Positions 32,136-41,146 of a stretch of 64,000 nucleotides of DNA are shown piece by piece. The stretch comes from Streptomyces sp. SID13726. Its GTDB lineage: Bacteria; Actinomycetota; Actinomycetes; Streptomycetales; Streptomycetaceae. The translations under genes were made by a program, and so were the position numbers. Position 1 is the stretch's first letter. The number at the start of each line of letters is the position of its first letter. The notes under the pieces were generated by a model. The model made no database searches. It had not been told where the DNA came from and worked only from the letters and a program-made list of their open reading frames with translations. Where the stretch lies: assembly GCF_010548375.1 (NCBI RefSeq), contig NZ_JAAGLY010000011.1, positions 62,001 to 126,000 of the forward strand, read 5' to 3'.

Positions 32136-33524
32136 ATGCCTCCCACCACCTCACCGCACCGGTCGCAGGAGACGGGCGCGCCCGAGAACCGTCGGCACGC
32201 CACCGCGACCCTAGCCGCCGCCGTCCTCGGCTTCTTCGTGATCACCCTGGACGCGACGATCGTGAACGTCGCCCTGCCCTCGATCGGTGACGCGCTGGGC
32301 GGCGGGATCACCGGCCTGGAATGGGTCGTCGACGCCTACACCCTGATGTTCGCCGCCCTGCTGCTGTCCGCCGGGGCTCTCTCGGACCGGGTCGGGGCAC
32401 GCCGCGCGTTCGCCGGCGGCCTGAGCCTGTTCATCGTCGCGTCGGTAGCCTGCGGACTCGCTCTTTCGGAGCCGGCCCTCATCGCTGCCCGTGCCATCCA
32501 GGGCATCGGCGCGGCCGTCACCATGCCGACCTCGATGGCGCTCGTGCGCCAGGCGTTCCCCGACCCGGCCCGCCGGGCGCGCGCGGTGGCCGTGTGGGCG
32601 ATGGGCGGTGCCGTGGCCGCCGCGGCGGGCCCGGTGCTCGGCGGCCTGCTGAGCCTGGCCTCCTGGCGCATGATCTTCCTCGTCAACGTGCCGGTCGGTC
32701 TGATCACCCTGTTCCTGCTGCACCGTACCGAGCCCTCGCCGACCCGGCCCTCCCCCTTCGACTGGATCGGCCAGATCACCGCGGTCCTGGCGATGGGCGG
32801 TCTCACCTTCGCAGCGATCGAGGCGGGCGCTGCCGGGTTCTCCGCGCCGCAGGTCCTCCTCTCGCTCGGTGTCGCGATCGCCGCGCTGGCAGCGTTCGTC
32901 ACTGCGCAGGCCAAGGTGGCTCACCCGATGGTGCCCCCGGCCCTGTTCCGGTCCCCGACCATGGTCGTCGCCACCGGCATCGGCTTTGCGTTCATGGTCG
33001 GCTTCTACGGGCTGCCGTTCTTGTTCTCCCTGTACTTCCAGCAGCACGGCCTTTCGGCGCTGGGCGCCGGGCTCACGTTCCTGCCGATGATGCTGTTCAG
33101 CGCCTGTCTGACGCCGTTGTCCGCCCGGATCGCCGAGCGCACCGGTCCCCGCGTGCCGGTCATCGCCGGACTGGTCCTGCTCGCGGCCGGGGCGATCGCC
33201 CTCGCGCTGGTGCCCGCCTCGCTGCCGGTGTGGGCGAGCGCGCTGCTGCTGATCCCCGTCGGTACGGCAGGACCGCTGGTGATGCCCCCGACGACCGCCC
33301 TGCTCCTGGAGCACGTGCCCGCCGAGCAGACCGGCACCGCCGGCGGCGTGTTCAACACCAGCCGCCAGATCGGCGGCGCCCTGGCCGTGGCCGTCTTCGG
33401 CGCACTGGTCTCCACCCCGGCCGGCTTCCAGCACGGTCTGCGCGTCAGCCTCACCCTCGCCGCCGTCGTCGCCCTGATGGCCGCCCTCGCCGCTCCCGGC
33501 CTGGGGCGCAGCAGGGCAGCCTGA
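32136..33524 (+). CDS. MFS multidrug efflux transporter (EmrB/QacA, 14-helix)
   Basis: A 462-residue exporter. It has motif D1 FVITLDATIVNVALPSIGDALGG near residue 30, motif A LSAGALSDRVGARRAF and motif C-like GGAVAAAAGPVLGGLLSLASWRMIFLVNVP, all typical of the DHA2 family. Drug:proton antiport at the inner membrane is expected. It is divergent from an XRE/MmyB regulator (31064-31951), which probably controls it. It is followed by an SDR remnant, which suggests an operon partner was lost. Confidence 0.9.
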   Translation: MPPTTSPHRSQETGAPENRRHATATLAAAVLGFFVITLDATIVNVALPSIGDALGGGITGLEWVVDAYTLMFAALLLSAGALSDRVGARRAFAGGLSLFIVASVACGLALSEPALIAARAIQGIGAAVTMPTSMALVRQAFPDPARRARAVAVWAMGGAVAAAAGPVLGGLLSLASWRMIFLVNVPVGLITLFLLHRTEPSPTRPSPFDWIGQITAVLAMGGLTFAAIEAGAAGFSAPQVLLSLGVAIAALAAFVTAQAKVAHPMVPPALFRSPTMVVATGIGFAFMVGFYGLPFLFSLYFQQHGLSALGAGLTFLPMMLFSACLTPLSARIAERTGPRVPVIAGLVLLAAGAIALALVPASLPVWASALLLIPVGTAGPLVMPPTTALLLEHVPAEQTGTAGGVFNTSRQIGGALAVAVFGALVSTPAGFQHGLRVSLTLAAVVALMAALAAPGLGRSRAA

Positions 33525-33530
33525 CGGCCG

Positions 33531-33772
33531 CGCCGATCCGACACGCCCTCGGCTGCGCCGGGGCCGGGATCGGTCCGGCGACGGCCCGCGCCTTCGCCGC
33601 CGAAGGCAACCAAGCACTGCCGGACGTCTGCGACTTCACCTACGACAACACCGGCGTGCAGACGCCGAACGCGGAGACCGCCGACACCGGGTTCAACCGC
33701 GTCCAAGCCATCACCCCGCGCGACGTGTGGGACTGCGTGAAGTACGAGCGGCAGCAGCTGCGCAACCCGTGA
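33531..33772 (+). pseudogene. short-chain dehydrogenase remnant
   Basis: About 80 codons keep a scrambled SDR core. GAGIGPATARAFAAEG resembles the cofactor loop, and NTGVQTPNAETADTGFNRVQAITPRDVWDCVKYERQQLR matches the region after NNAG in SDRs, up to the MKYE...M helix. The segment between (about 30 residues) and everything after the helix, including the catalytic Tyr-x-x-x-Lys, is missing. It begins 7 bp after the MFS stop. Confidence 0.65.
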
Positions 33773-33823
33773 CCTCTGAATTCCTCCCCGCACCACCCTG
33801 AAGACCAGCAAGGAGCCCCCGCC

Positions 33824-34840
33824 ATGCGTGCAGCCATCCTCTACGGCCCCGGCGACGTCCGCGTCGAAGAACGCGACACCCCGAAGATCCTCAAGCCCAC
33901 CGACGCCGTGATCCGCACCCTCGCCACCTGCGTGTGCGGCTCCGACCTGTGGGACTACCGCGGTATCAACCCCGCCAAGGACCCCGCCCCCGTCGGCCAC
34001 GAATACGCCGGCATAGTCGAAGAAGTCGGCGACGAGGTCACCGACGTACGGCCCGGCCAGTTCGTCGTCGGCTCCTTCTTCGCCGGCGACGGCACCTGTC
34101 CCAACTGTCGCAACGGCTACCCCAGCAACTGCCTCGACCGTGAGTTCGTCGGCGGCTGCCAGGCCCAGTACATCCGTATCCCGTACGCGAACAGCACCCT
34201 CGTCCCCACCGCCGAACTGCCCACCGACGCACAGGTGCCCGACCTGCTCGCCTGTTCCGACGTGATGGGCACCGGCTGGTGGGCCGCAATCGCCGCAGGC
34301 GTGCAGCGTGGCGACACCGTCGCCGTCGTCGGCGACGGAGCCGTCGGCCTCTGCGCCGTACTGGCCGCCCGCGAGCTCGGCGCGGAGCGCATCATCGCCA
34401 TGTCCCGCCACATCAGCCGCCAGCAGCTGGCCCGCGCCTTCGGCGCCACCGACATCGTCACCGAACGCGGCACAGAGGGCGCGGCCCACATCAAGGACAT
34501 GACCGGCGGTATCGGCGCCGACCGCGTCCTGGAGTGCGTCGGCACCGAGCAGTCCAACCGACAGGCCCTGGGCGCCACCCGCCCCGGCGGAGGCATCGGC
34601 ATCGCCGGCGTCCCCCACGGCGTCCAGATCGACGGCGCCGCCCTGTTCCACTCCCACGTCAGCGTCCAGGGCGGCCCCGCCCCCGTACGCCGCTTCCTGC
34701 CCGACCTCGTCGACCGCGTTATGGCCGGACAGATCAACCCCGGCCGCGTCTTCGACCTCACCCTGCCCCTCGACCAGGCCGCCGAGGGCTACCGGGCCAT
34801 GGACGAACGCCGTGCCGTCAAGGCGCTCCTGCGCCCTTGA
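33824..34840 (+). CDS. zinc-dependent alcohol dehydrogenase, MDR family
   Basis: A 338-residue enzyme. The catalytic zinc ligands lie in TCVCGSDLWDYRG (Cys ~38) and GHEYAGIVEEVG (His59, Glu60), with DGTCPNCRNGYPSNC forming the structural zinc lobe. The coenzyme motif VAVVGDGAVGLCAVLAAREL is at ~167-186. It resembles Streptomyces zinc dehydrogenases that oxidise alcohols or reduce aldehydes with NAD(P). Codons use more C-ending triplets than its neighbours. It stands alone after the SDR remnant. Confidence 0.92.
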   Translation: MRAAILYGPGDVRVEERDTPKILKPTDAVIRTLATCVCGSDLWDYRGINPAKDPAPVGHEYAGIVEEVGDEVTDVRPGQFVVGSFFAGDGTCPNCRNGYPSNCLDREFVGGCQAQYIRIPYANSTLVPTAELPTDAQVPDLLACSDVMGTGWWAAIAAGVQRGDTVAVVGDGAVGLCAVLAARELGAERIIAMSRHISRQQLARAFGATDIVTERGTEGAAHIKDMTGGIGADRVLECVGTEQSNRQALGATRPGGGIGIAGVPHGVQIDGAALFHSHVSVQGGPAPVRRFLPDLVDRVMAGQINPGRVFDLTLPLDQAAEGYRAMDERRAVKALLRP

Positions 34841-34953
34841 CACCTCAGATGGGCCGCCTGTAGGCGTGCCAGCACGGCACGCCGGCCGCGTTCCGGGTAC
34901 GCAGCCTCCCCACGGACGGGGCCCACCGTTTCGCAACCCGCCTCAGGGCGAGG

Positions 34954-35004
34954 TCACCGCACCCTCCCCCGCGGCTTCAACGGCAGCGCCGGCAGCTGGG
35001 GAGC
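34954..35004 (-). pseudogene. remnant of the 3' end of a pirin-type gene
   Basis: Read on the minus strand, the last 16 codons before a TGA give APQLPALPLKPRGRVR. The intact pirin gene at 43012-43977 ends APELPPVALKPRGRVR, also followed by TGA. The DNA match is about 35 of 44 bases, with CGCGGCTTCA identical; most differences are synonymous. Nothing pirin-like continues upstream, because an integrase fragment starts there on the other strand. Confidence 0.55.
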
Positions 35005-35237
35005 CGACAGCACATCTCTACAAGATCCGTTACCGGGCGGTGGGCGGGGACCAGCGGGAGGACTCGGGGTTCGCGACCCAGGACCGGGCGACCGAGCGGC
35101 TGTTGGATATCTACAACGCGAGGAAGGCAACGCCGCGCAGCCTGGGGCCGGCATCGGTGAGGCACCTGGAGTCGCTGCTGGACATCCATCTGCTGCCGCA
35201 GCTGGGCAGTCGGCGGATGGAGAGCTTCGACAACACC
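35001..35237 (+). pseudogene. tyrosine integrase N-terminal remnant
   Basis: About 78 codons encode LYKIRYRAVGGDQREDSGFATQDRATERL (arm-type DNA-binding region of actinobacterial phage-type integrases) and then HLLPQLGSRRMESFDNT (start of the core-binding domain). The catalytic domain with the Arg/His/Tyr residues is absent. The reading then continues without a stop into an unrelated oxidoreductase fragment, so the two were joined by deletion or recombination. The fragment abuts the pirin 3' remnant. Confidence 0.65.
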
Positions 35238-35571
35238 GCGGAGGAGGCCGAGCGCATGGCCGCCGCCGCGCAGGCCGCCGCCCGGGCCGGCGTCCCGTCG
35301 ATGGTCGGCTTCAACAACCGGCGTGTGCCCGCACTGGCACACGCCGCCCGTCTGATCGCCGAGGGCCGGCGAGGTGCGGCACGTCAGGGCCCAGTACCTC
35401 CGGGACTGGATCGTGGACCCCGAGTTCCCACTGGTGTGGCGGCTGCGCAGGGAACGGGCCGGTTCCGGCGCCCTGGGGGACCTCGGGTCACACGTCATCG
35501 ACCTCCTCCAGCATCTGACCGGAGAACGACTCACCGGAGTGTCGGCGACGCAGACCACGTTCGTCACCTGA
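35229..35571 (+). pseudogene. Gfo/Idh/MocA oxidoreductase fragment with frameshift
   Basis: The frame from about 35238 reads EEAERMAAAAQAAARAGVPSMVGFNNRRVPALAHAARLIAEGR, the mid-part of Gfo/Idh/MocA dehydrogenases. Near 35369 the match shifts by one base and continues as GEVRHVRAQYLRDWIVDPEFPLVWRLRRE...GALGDLGSHVIDLLQHLTGE to a stop at 35569-35571. The N-terminal NAD-binding fold and the C-terminus are lost. The junction with the integrase is at an asparagine-threonine codon pair both families could share. Confidence 0.7.
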
Positions 35572-37255
35572 GCACCCTTTGCCCGCTCGTTCCAGTGGAC
35601 TCTCCGCGCGGGCGGGCAACCGGCGTGGCCGGGTGACCGTCGACGATGCGACGGCGTTCACCGGTCGGATCACGGTCCGGTCCGGCGTTCACCGGGCGCG
35701 CGCCGCAGGTGACGTCCTTGGCCGGAAGACGGCCGGTGGCCAGGTAGGCGTTGACCGTAGCGTCGACACACGGGGCGCCGTAGACACCGTAGACCGCGTG
35801 CTGGTCGGCTCCGCGCAGGGTGACCAGGCGGGAGGAGGGCCATGTCCGGCGCACCGCTGTGGCGCCCTCGTAGGTGGTGCGCGGGTCTCCGGTGGCGTTG
35901 ACGAGCAGAGCGGGGAGGTCACGCCTGATGGTGGTCGGGCGCTCGCTCGGCGGATTCCAGAACGCGCAGGGGGTGAGGTTGTTCGTGACAGGGCCGAACA
36001 GCGCGTCCCGCACGCGGGCGTGCTGGATGTCGCGCCAGTAGACCTCAGGATCACGCGGGGCGGCGATGTCACCGCACACGATCGCCATCTGGACGCTGCC
36101 GTAGTGGGAGTCGGCCCCGGTCAGCATGAACGTGAGAGCCTCGGCGAGCCATGGGGACGGGGTGACCCTGTGTCCGTCGGCCGCGCGCAGCATGTCCCGT
36201 ACCCCCTGTGCGAAGTCCCCGTAGGCGGCATCGTTGTCCTGCGAGAGGCCGTTGAAGACGACGAGGGGCACTGTGTGCTCGTCCACCCGGTGGGTGCCGA
36301 GCCGCAGTGGAGCGCGGGTGGCGGCGGCCCGGACGTGGTCGACGGTCGCCAGCACCGCTCCGCGAGTGCGGCCCAGGCCGTAGGTCGTGTCACGGGCGGC
36401 GGCCCAGGAGGCCCAGCCCTCCAGTGCGTGGCGGTTGGCCTTCTCGGTCCCCCGCAGCAGCCGGGGACTGTAGCGGTCCGGGTCTATGACACCGTCCAGG
36501 ACGACCCGATCGGTGTGGCCGGGGAACATCGTGGTGTACACCTCGCCCAGGTAACTGCCGTACGAGTAACCCAGGTAGGAGATCCGCCGCTCGCCGAGCG
36601 CGGCGCGGATCACGTCCAGGTCGCGCGCGGTGTTGCGGGTGGTGACGTACGGCAGTACGTCACCGGCGTGCTGCCGGCAGCGCTGGGCGAGGTCCTGGGA
36701 GAAGGTAGTCATGCGGTCGAACCCGGCGCGGTCGACGCCGGCGCTCCGGAACGCGGAGCCGGTCGGCCAGTGACAGTCCAGCGGGGTGCTGCGGCCGACG
36801 AAGCGGGGATCCACGCCCACCACGTCGTACCGTGCGCCGACGTCCTGCATGGCCTGGCGCACCCACGGCGGGTCGCCGATCGTCCGCCCGCCGGGGCCAC
36901 CACCGTTCAGCAGCAGCGGGCCGACGCGGTGGGCGGTGTCGGTGGCGCGGATCCGGGAGATCGCGACGGTGATCGTCCGGCCGCCGGGGTCGCTGTAGTC
37001 CAACGGCACGGTCACGTCGGCACATCGGGCGCCCGCCTGCTCCAGCTCCTTGCCGGTCGCGTCGTCCGGGCCGAGCACGCAGCTCTTCCAGTCGAGGCTC
37101 TGATGGTGGTAGCGGGCGAGGGGGTCGGGAGCGGCCTGGGCCGGGAGAGCTGTGGCGGGCAGCGCGGTGAGGGCGAGAGCGGTGGCGGCCAGGCCCAGGG
37201 CGGCCTTTCTCACCGTTCCGGGAGCGCCCTGCGGCGAGGAGGGTAAGCGGATCAC
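35564..37255 (-). CDS. secreted alpha/beta hydrolase, TAP-type aminopeptidase
   Basis: A 563-residue exported S33-type peptidase with signal peptide LGLAATALALTALPATALPAQAAPD. The oxyanion segment is LLLNGGGPGG and the nucleophile Ser231 in GYSYGSYLG. The acid is in LLVNATGDPRTTYEGA and the catalytic His in RGADQHAVYG. It resembles Streptomyces tripeptidyl/prolyl aminopeptidases that process secreted peptides. A C-terminal tail of about 45 polar residues (...PVNAGPDRDPTGERRR...) is longer than usual and reaches the oxidoreductase remnant. The GTG start overlaps the stop of the upstream serine hydrolase. Confidence 0.9.
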   Translation of the reverse strand: MIRLPSSPQGAPGTVRKAALGLAATALALTALPATALPAQAAPDPLARYHHQSLDWKSCVLGPDDATGKELEQAGARCADVTVPLDYSDPGGRTITVAISRIRATDTAHRVGPLLLNGGGPGGRTIGDPPWVRQAMQDVGARYDVVGVDPRFVGRSTPLDCHWPTGSAFRSAGVDRAGFDRMTTFSQDLAQRCRQHAGDVLPYVTTRNTARDLDVIRAALGERRISYLGYSYGSYLGEVYTTMFPGHTDRVVLDGVIDPDRYSPRLLRGTEKANRHALEGWASWAAARDTTYGLGRTRGAVLATVDHVRAAATRAPLRLGTHRVDEHTVPLVVFNGLSQDNDAAYGDFAQGVRDMLRAADGHRVTPSPWLAEALTFMLTGADSHYGSVQMAIVCGDIAAPRDPEVYWRDIQHARVRDALFGPVTNNLTPCAFWNPPSERPTTIRRDLPALLVNATGDPRTTYEGATAVRRTWPSSRLVTLRGADQHAVYGVYGAPCVDATVNAYLATGRLPAKDVTCGARPVNAGPDRDPTGERRRIVDGHPATPVARPRGESTGTSGQRVLR

Positions 37256-38475
37256 TGATGTTCCCCATCTGTTGGTTGTGGTCCTTCGGAAGGCGGGTCC
37301 TCGCAGAAGGCGGTCTGCACCACGTCGAGGAAGTCCTGTTCGACCTGGAGCGTGTCCGGTATTTCGTTGAGCGCGACGGCGACGCTCCGCCCACCGGGGC
37401 CTACGGCGGTCAGCGCCCGGTGGCCTCCCGGCACGGTTCCCGCATGGCCCCACCACAGGCCGCCGCAACGCAGCGGGGAGGCGATCAGGCCGAGTCCGTA
37501 GCGGGCGCCGGGCCATAGCCGGTCGGGGTCGGCGGCCACCGTCCGCCGCATGTCGGCCAGTTGGTCGGTGGGCAGCAGACGGCCGCCGAGAAGCGCGGTG
37601 ATGAACCGGGTCAGGTCAGCGGGCGTGGAGATGAGGGCGCCACCGACCCCGCCGAAGGTCATGTTCCAGGCGGTGCCGTCGGCGAGGCGGCTGTCCTCGG
37701 AAGTGAAGTAACTGCGTGAGTGCGGTCCGTGGATGCGGGTGTCGTCCCCGGGCCAGTATGTGTCGCGCAACGCGAGGGGCCGGATCACACGGCGGGTGAT
37801 CTCCGCCTCCGGAGAGTGGCCGGTGACCTCGCGGATGATCAGGCCCGCGATGAGGTAGTTGGTCGTGGCGTAGTGCCACGCACCGCGCGGACGCGGCAAG
37901 TCGAGGGCGCGGGCGACGAGTTCGCGCGGCTCGAAGTGGCGATACCGGAGGCGTTCGGGGTGCTCCCACTCGGGTGCGTCGAGGTAGTCGGGCAACCCGC
38001 TGGTGTGCCGCAGCAGCTGTCGTACGGTGATCCGGCGGCCGTCGTAGCCGTCCTGCCGGATCAGACCGGGCAGATACCTGTCGACGGGATCGTCGAGAGC
38101 GATCCGGTGCTCGGCGGCGAGCTGGAGCACGACCGTCGCGGTGAACGTCTTGGTGACGCTGCCCGCGCGTAATCGGTCGGTGGCGTTCATGGGGCGGCCC
38201 GTGCTCAGGTCGGCCGTCCCGGCGGTCTCGGTCCGGCTTCCGCAGGACGCGCCTGTGGTGGGGTCGGTGATCAGGACCGCGGCACCGGTGATCCCGTCGC
38301 GATCGGTGAGCGTGCGCAGAGCCTGACGCAGCTCGTCGTGCGGTCCGCAGTCGGCGTGCTGCCGGGCAGCGGGCGGCTGTGCGGCAGCCGGAACGACGGG
38401 CATGACCAGGGCCGTCAACAGAGCCGCCACGCCTGTGCGTCTGCCCAGCGTCGAGGTGAGGAGGGAGGATGCCAT
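37252..38475 (-). CDS. secreted serine hydrolase, beta-lactamase/DD-peptidase family (S12)
   Basis: A 407-residue exported protein with a signal peptide (~1-32). SVTK (Ser106-Lys109) provides the nucleophile, and WWGHAGTVPGG is the HxG-like third motif. The second motif, YSN in R61-type DD-peptidases, reads YAT (Tyr202) here, so the Asn is replaced. It may hydrolyse D-amino peptides or esters rather than act as a true beta-lactamase. It is translationally coupled to the TAP peptidase downstream, suggesting both act on extracellular peptides. Confidence 0.88.
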   Translation of the reverse strand: MASSLLTSTLGRRTGVAALLTALVMPVVPAAAQPPAARQHADCGPHDELRQALRTLTDRDGITGAAVLITDPTTGASCGSRTETAGTADLSTGRPMNATDRLRAGSVTKTFTATVVLQLAAEHRIALDDPVDRYLPGLIRQDGYDGRRITVRQLLRHTSGLPDYLDAPEWEHPERLRYRHFEPRELVARALDLPRPRGAWHYATTNYLIAGLIIREVTGHSPEAEITRRVIRPLALRDTYWPGDDTRIHGPHSRSYFTSEDSRLADGTAWNMTFGGVGGALISTPADLTRFITALLGGRLLPTDQLADMRRTVAADPDRLWPGARYGLGLIASPLRCGGLWWGHAGTVPGGHRALTAVGPGGRSVAVALNEIPDTLQVEQDFLDVVQTAFCEDPPSEGPQPTDGEHQ

Positions 38476-38712
38476 GCGTCACAACGCTAGACACGCGCCA
38501 CAGCGGGAGCACTCCGGCTGGCAGCCGTTACGCGGGTGGGGGCAGCCACAGCCCGGAACAGGGGGCGTTCCCCCGGGGGAAGACCGACCTGTCCCGGTCA
38601 CCGTGCCTTCCCCGGTTCGATCCGTTGAGGCCTCTCCAAGCCGGCCTCGTTCCTCGGCCTCTTGCACCGATCGTCCGATCGCGAGGGTCGACCGGCCGTT
38701 CCGCTCATGGGT

Positions 38713-39999
38713 TCACGTACGACGGTCGTCGCGAGCGAGGTGATCCGAAGTGGGCAGACGGACGGTGTTGTTCTTCTCCGGCGCCGTTCGGCTGCGGAGC
38801 GCCGGACGGAGTGCCAGCTGGGCGGCACACAGAGCCGTTCCGGCGACCGCACAGGCCACTGCCAGCCCTGTACGCCCGACATGGCTGAGCAGTGTGGTGC
38901 CGACCAGCGGGCCGAGCATGGCACCGATATTCCACGTGGCGGAGGCGACTCCCATGTACCCGCCGCGCAGGCCCGCTGGTGCGAGGTCGGCGAAGGTGGT
39001 GCCGAACATGACGGCGATGCCTGTCTGGCCGAGGCTCCAGACCAGGACCGATACCGCGTAACCGGAGTTGCTGTGCACGATGGAGTTGGAGCCGACACCA
39101 GCACCGACCATGAGCATGGAAAGTGCCAGCACCGTGCTGGGGTCGCGGCCCGCGAGCAGTCGTACCGCCAGTGGCTGACCTGCGACGATGAGGAGGCCGT
39201 TCAAAGCCAGCATCGTGCCGTACGTCGCAGCGCTGTGGCCGTCCGCCGTCATGGCCAGCGGGGTCGTCGTGAAGGTCTGCAGGAACAGCGTGAAGTAGGC
39301 GACGTGGACCAACACCATGGCGATCATCAGCCGGTCACGCAGGAGTGTCGGCAGAAGTGCCCGCCGGGTCTGCTTGAGGGTGCGTGCACGGGTTTCGGGG
39401 ACGCGGCGCCAGACGATCAGCGCCGCGATGACCGCGGCCGTCGCGTTGATCCAGAACAACAGGCCATACCCTCGCCGGGCCAGGATGCCGGCGCTTGCCG
39501 TGGCGACGGAGAAGCCGAGGTTGGTCGCCCAGAAGAGCAGCCCGAACGCTCGGATCCGCTGCTGCGGCGGGAGGTCGGCCACCGCGGCCGACCCCGCGGG
39601 GCGGAACAGGTCCCCCATCAGCCCGACGCAGGCCGCCGCCGCCCAGATCGTCGGCAGCGTGTCGGCAGATCCGAGTCCGACGAGCGCCACCGCGGTCCCC
39701 AGGAACCCTGCGAGCATCGTGTGGCGTCGGCCGATCCGGTCGCTCAGCCAGCCCCCGAGGATCTGGGAGCCGATACCTCCGGCCCCGACCGCTGCTACCA
39801 CCGCGCCCGCGGTCGTCGGTGTCAGACGCTGCTCCTGGGTCAGGTAGAGCACGAGGAAGGACTGCACGGCTCCGCCGGCCCGGCTCACGAAGTGCGTGGC
39901 CGCAAGGGCCCACACCAGGTTGGGCAGATCCAAACGCAGGTGGGAGGTCACGCGACCGGACCTCGTGCTGTTCGGAGTGGGTGTCAGGGAGGTCGTCAT
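38713..39999 (-). CDS. MFS transporter
   Basis: A 428-residue, 12-helix major-facilitator protein. Motif A is GGWLSDRIGRRHTMLAGF (~83-100), and the N-terminal helix reads LVWALAATHFVSRAGGAVQSFLVLYL. The large polar loop in the middle (RVPETRARTLKQTRRALLPTLLRDRL) is standard. Probably a drug or metabolite exporter of the DHA1 type. Its start faces the LysR gene at 40083 across an AT-rich region with an inverted repeat, so it is likely LysR-controlled. Confidence 0.88.
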   Translation of the reverse strand: MTTSLTPTPNSTRSGRVTSHLRLDLPNLVWALAATHFVSRAGGAVQSFLVLYLTQEQRLTPTTAGAVVAAVGAGGIGSQILGGWLSDRIGRRHTMLAGFLGTAVALVGLGSADTLPTIWAAAACVGLMGDLFRPAGSAAVADLPPQQRIRAFGLLFWATNLGFSVATASAGILARRGYGLLFWINATAAVIAALIVWRRVPETRARTLKQTRRALLPTLLRDRLMIAMVLVHVAYFTLFLQTFTTTPLAMTADGHSAATYGTMLALNGLLIVAGQPLAVRLLAGRDPSTVLALSMLMVGAGVGSNSIVHSNSGYAVSVLVWSLGQTGIAVMFGTTFADLAPAGLRGGYMGVASATWNIGAMLGPLVGTTLLSHVGRTGLAVACAVAGTALCAAQLALRPALRSRTAPEKNNTVRLPTSDHLARDDRRT

Positions 40000-40034
40000 G
40001 TCGGTGACCCTAGAGACGCTGCAGCATTAAGAAA

Positions 40035-40063
40035 AGCGATGAATTCCGATGAAGATAATCGCT
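40035..40063. promoter_or_regulatory. LysR-type inverted repeat AGCGAT-N17-ATCGCT
   Basis: Complementary hexamers at 40035-40040 and 40058-40063 lie in the AT-rich gap between the divergent MFS and LysR starts. The distance fits a LysR dimer site. Further GAT-rich partial repeats fill the interval. Confidence 0.6.
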
Positions 40064-40082
40064 AATCGATATGCTTGATGCC

Positions 40083-40976
40083 ATGACCGATGTAGAGCTG
40101 CGCCATCTGAGGACCATGGCTGCCATCGCTGATGAAGGAACGTTCGGGGGAGCGGCGGGGAGGCTCGGCTACACGCAATCGTCTGTGAGCCAGCAGATCG
40201 CCGCGTTGGAGAAGGCCGTCGGGGGCGCGGTCTTCGATCGGCCTGGGGGACCCAGGCGGGTACGGATCACCCCTCTTGGTCAGGTCGTTCTGGCGCACGG
40301 TCGCGATCTGCTCACGAAAGCGGGAGCGCTGGCAGACGCCGTCGACCGCTTCAGGGCGGGCAACGGCCGGATCGACATCGGCACGTTCCGGGGCGCGACC
40401 AACACGATCCTGCCGACCGTCGTGCGCCAGTTGCTGAGCGAGCACCCTGGCTGCGACATCAGGCTGTCCGAGGCGGAACCGGAGGACCCGAGGATCGGAG
40501 ATCGTGATCTCTTGTTCCACTACGGTCAGCTCGAAGGCGACGTCGAGCATGTCGAGTTGCTCGACGAGCCGTATCTCTTGGTGGCCCACGCCGGCACGTT
40601 CCCCGACGGGCCCGTGTCGGTGAAGCTGCTCAACAACGCTCCGATGGTCGCCTGGGCGGCCGGCCCGCACCAGACATGGCTGGAGCGGACCCTCGCCAGA
40701 GCCGGAGCGAGGCCGCGCATCGTGTTCAGAACCGCAGGCCACGAATCCATCGTGTCCATGGCGCGGGCGGGCATCGGTTCGGCGGTGCTGCCCGCACTCG
40801 CCCTCCACGGATCCGACGCCTGGTCCGACGACCGGCTCAGTATCCACCGACTACAGCCGTCGCCCACCACCACGTGGTACCTGTACTGGCCGACCGGACG
40901 CACCCAGTCGCCGCTCGCCGCGCGGGCCATCGCCATCGCCCGTGAAGCCGCCGAAGAGCTTGTCGGCCAGATGTGA
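40083..40976 (+). CDS. LysR-family transcriptional regulator
   Basis: A 297-residue regulator. The HTH is VELRHLRTMAAIADEGTFGGAAGRLGYTQSSVSQQIAALEKAVG (~4-47). The effector domain starts ~95 (GRIDIGTFRGATNTILPTVVRQLL). ATG 40083 is used; ATG 40071 is in frame too, and neither has a clear ribosome site. It probably activates or represses the divergent MFS gene at 38713-39999 in response to an exported compound. Confidence 0.9.
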   Translation: MTDVELRHLRTMAAIADEGTFGGAAGRLGYTQSSVSQQIAALEKAVGGAVFDRPGGPRRVRITPLGQVVLAHGRDLLTKAGALADAVDRFRAGNGRIDIGTFRGATNTILPTVVRQLLSEHPGCDIRLSEAEPEDPRIGDRDLLFHYGQLEGDVEHVELLDEPYLLVAHAGTFPDGPVSVKLLNNAPMVAWAAGPHQTWLERTLARAGARPRIVFRTAGHESIVSMARAGIGSAVLPALALHGSDAWSDDRLSIHRLQPSPTTTWYLYWPTGRTQSPLAARAIAIAREAAEELVGQM

Positions 40977-41072
40977 CATCGGACGAGGCTCGACTGGTGG
41001 ATCGTGCCCGTTTGCCGGCGCGAGCGCACTGCGCGGTCATGCGCACCGGATTCCGCGCGCCCAGCTCATTGA

Positions 41073-41089
41073 AATCGCCTCAGGCGATT
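41073..41089. promoter_or_regulatory. palindrome AATCGCCTCAGGCGATT
   Basis: Seven-base arms (AATCGCC/GGCGATT) around a 3-base centre lie just upstream of the -35 box of the hydrolase-LLM promoter. It is a candidate operator; the regulator is unknown, but the nearby LysR is possible. Confidence 0.6.
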
Positions 41090-41092
41090 AAT

Positions 41093-41120
41093 TTGATCGA
41101 AATCAATCACTTTTTATGAT
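41093..41120 (+). promoter_or_regulatory. sigma70-type promoter TTGATC-N16-TATGAT
   Basis: -35 TTGATC (41093-41098) and -10 TATGAT (41115-41120) with 16-bp spacing lie in an AT-rich island. Transcription would start near 41127, about 20 nt before the ATG at 41147, leaving a short leader without a strong Shine-Dalgarno. Confidence 0.65.
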
Positions 41121-41146
41121 GTTCCGACTGACCTAGCGTGGTGCCC

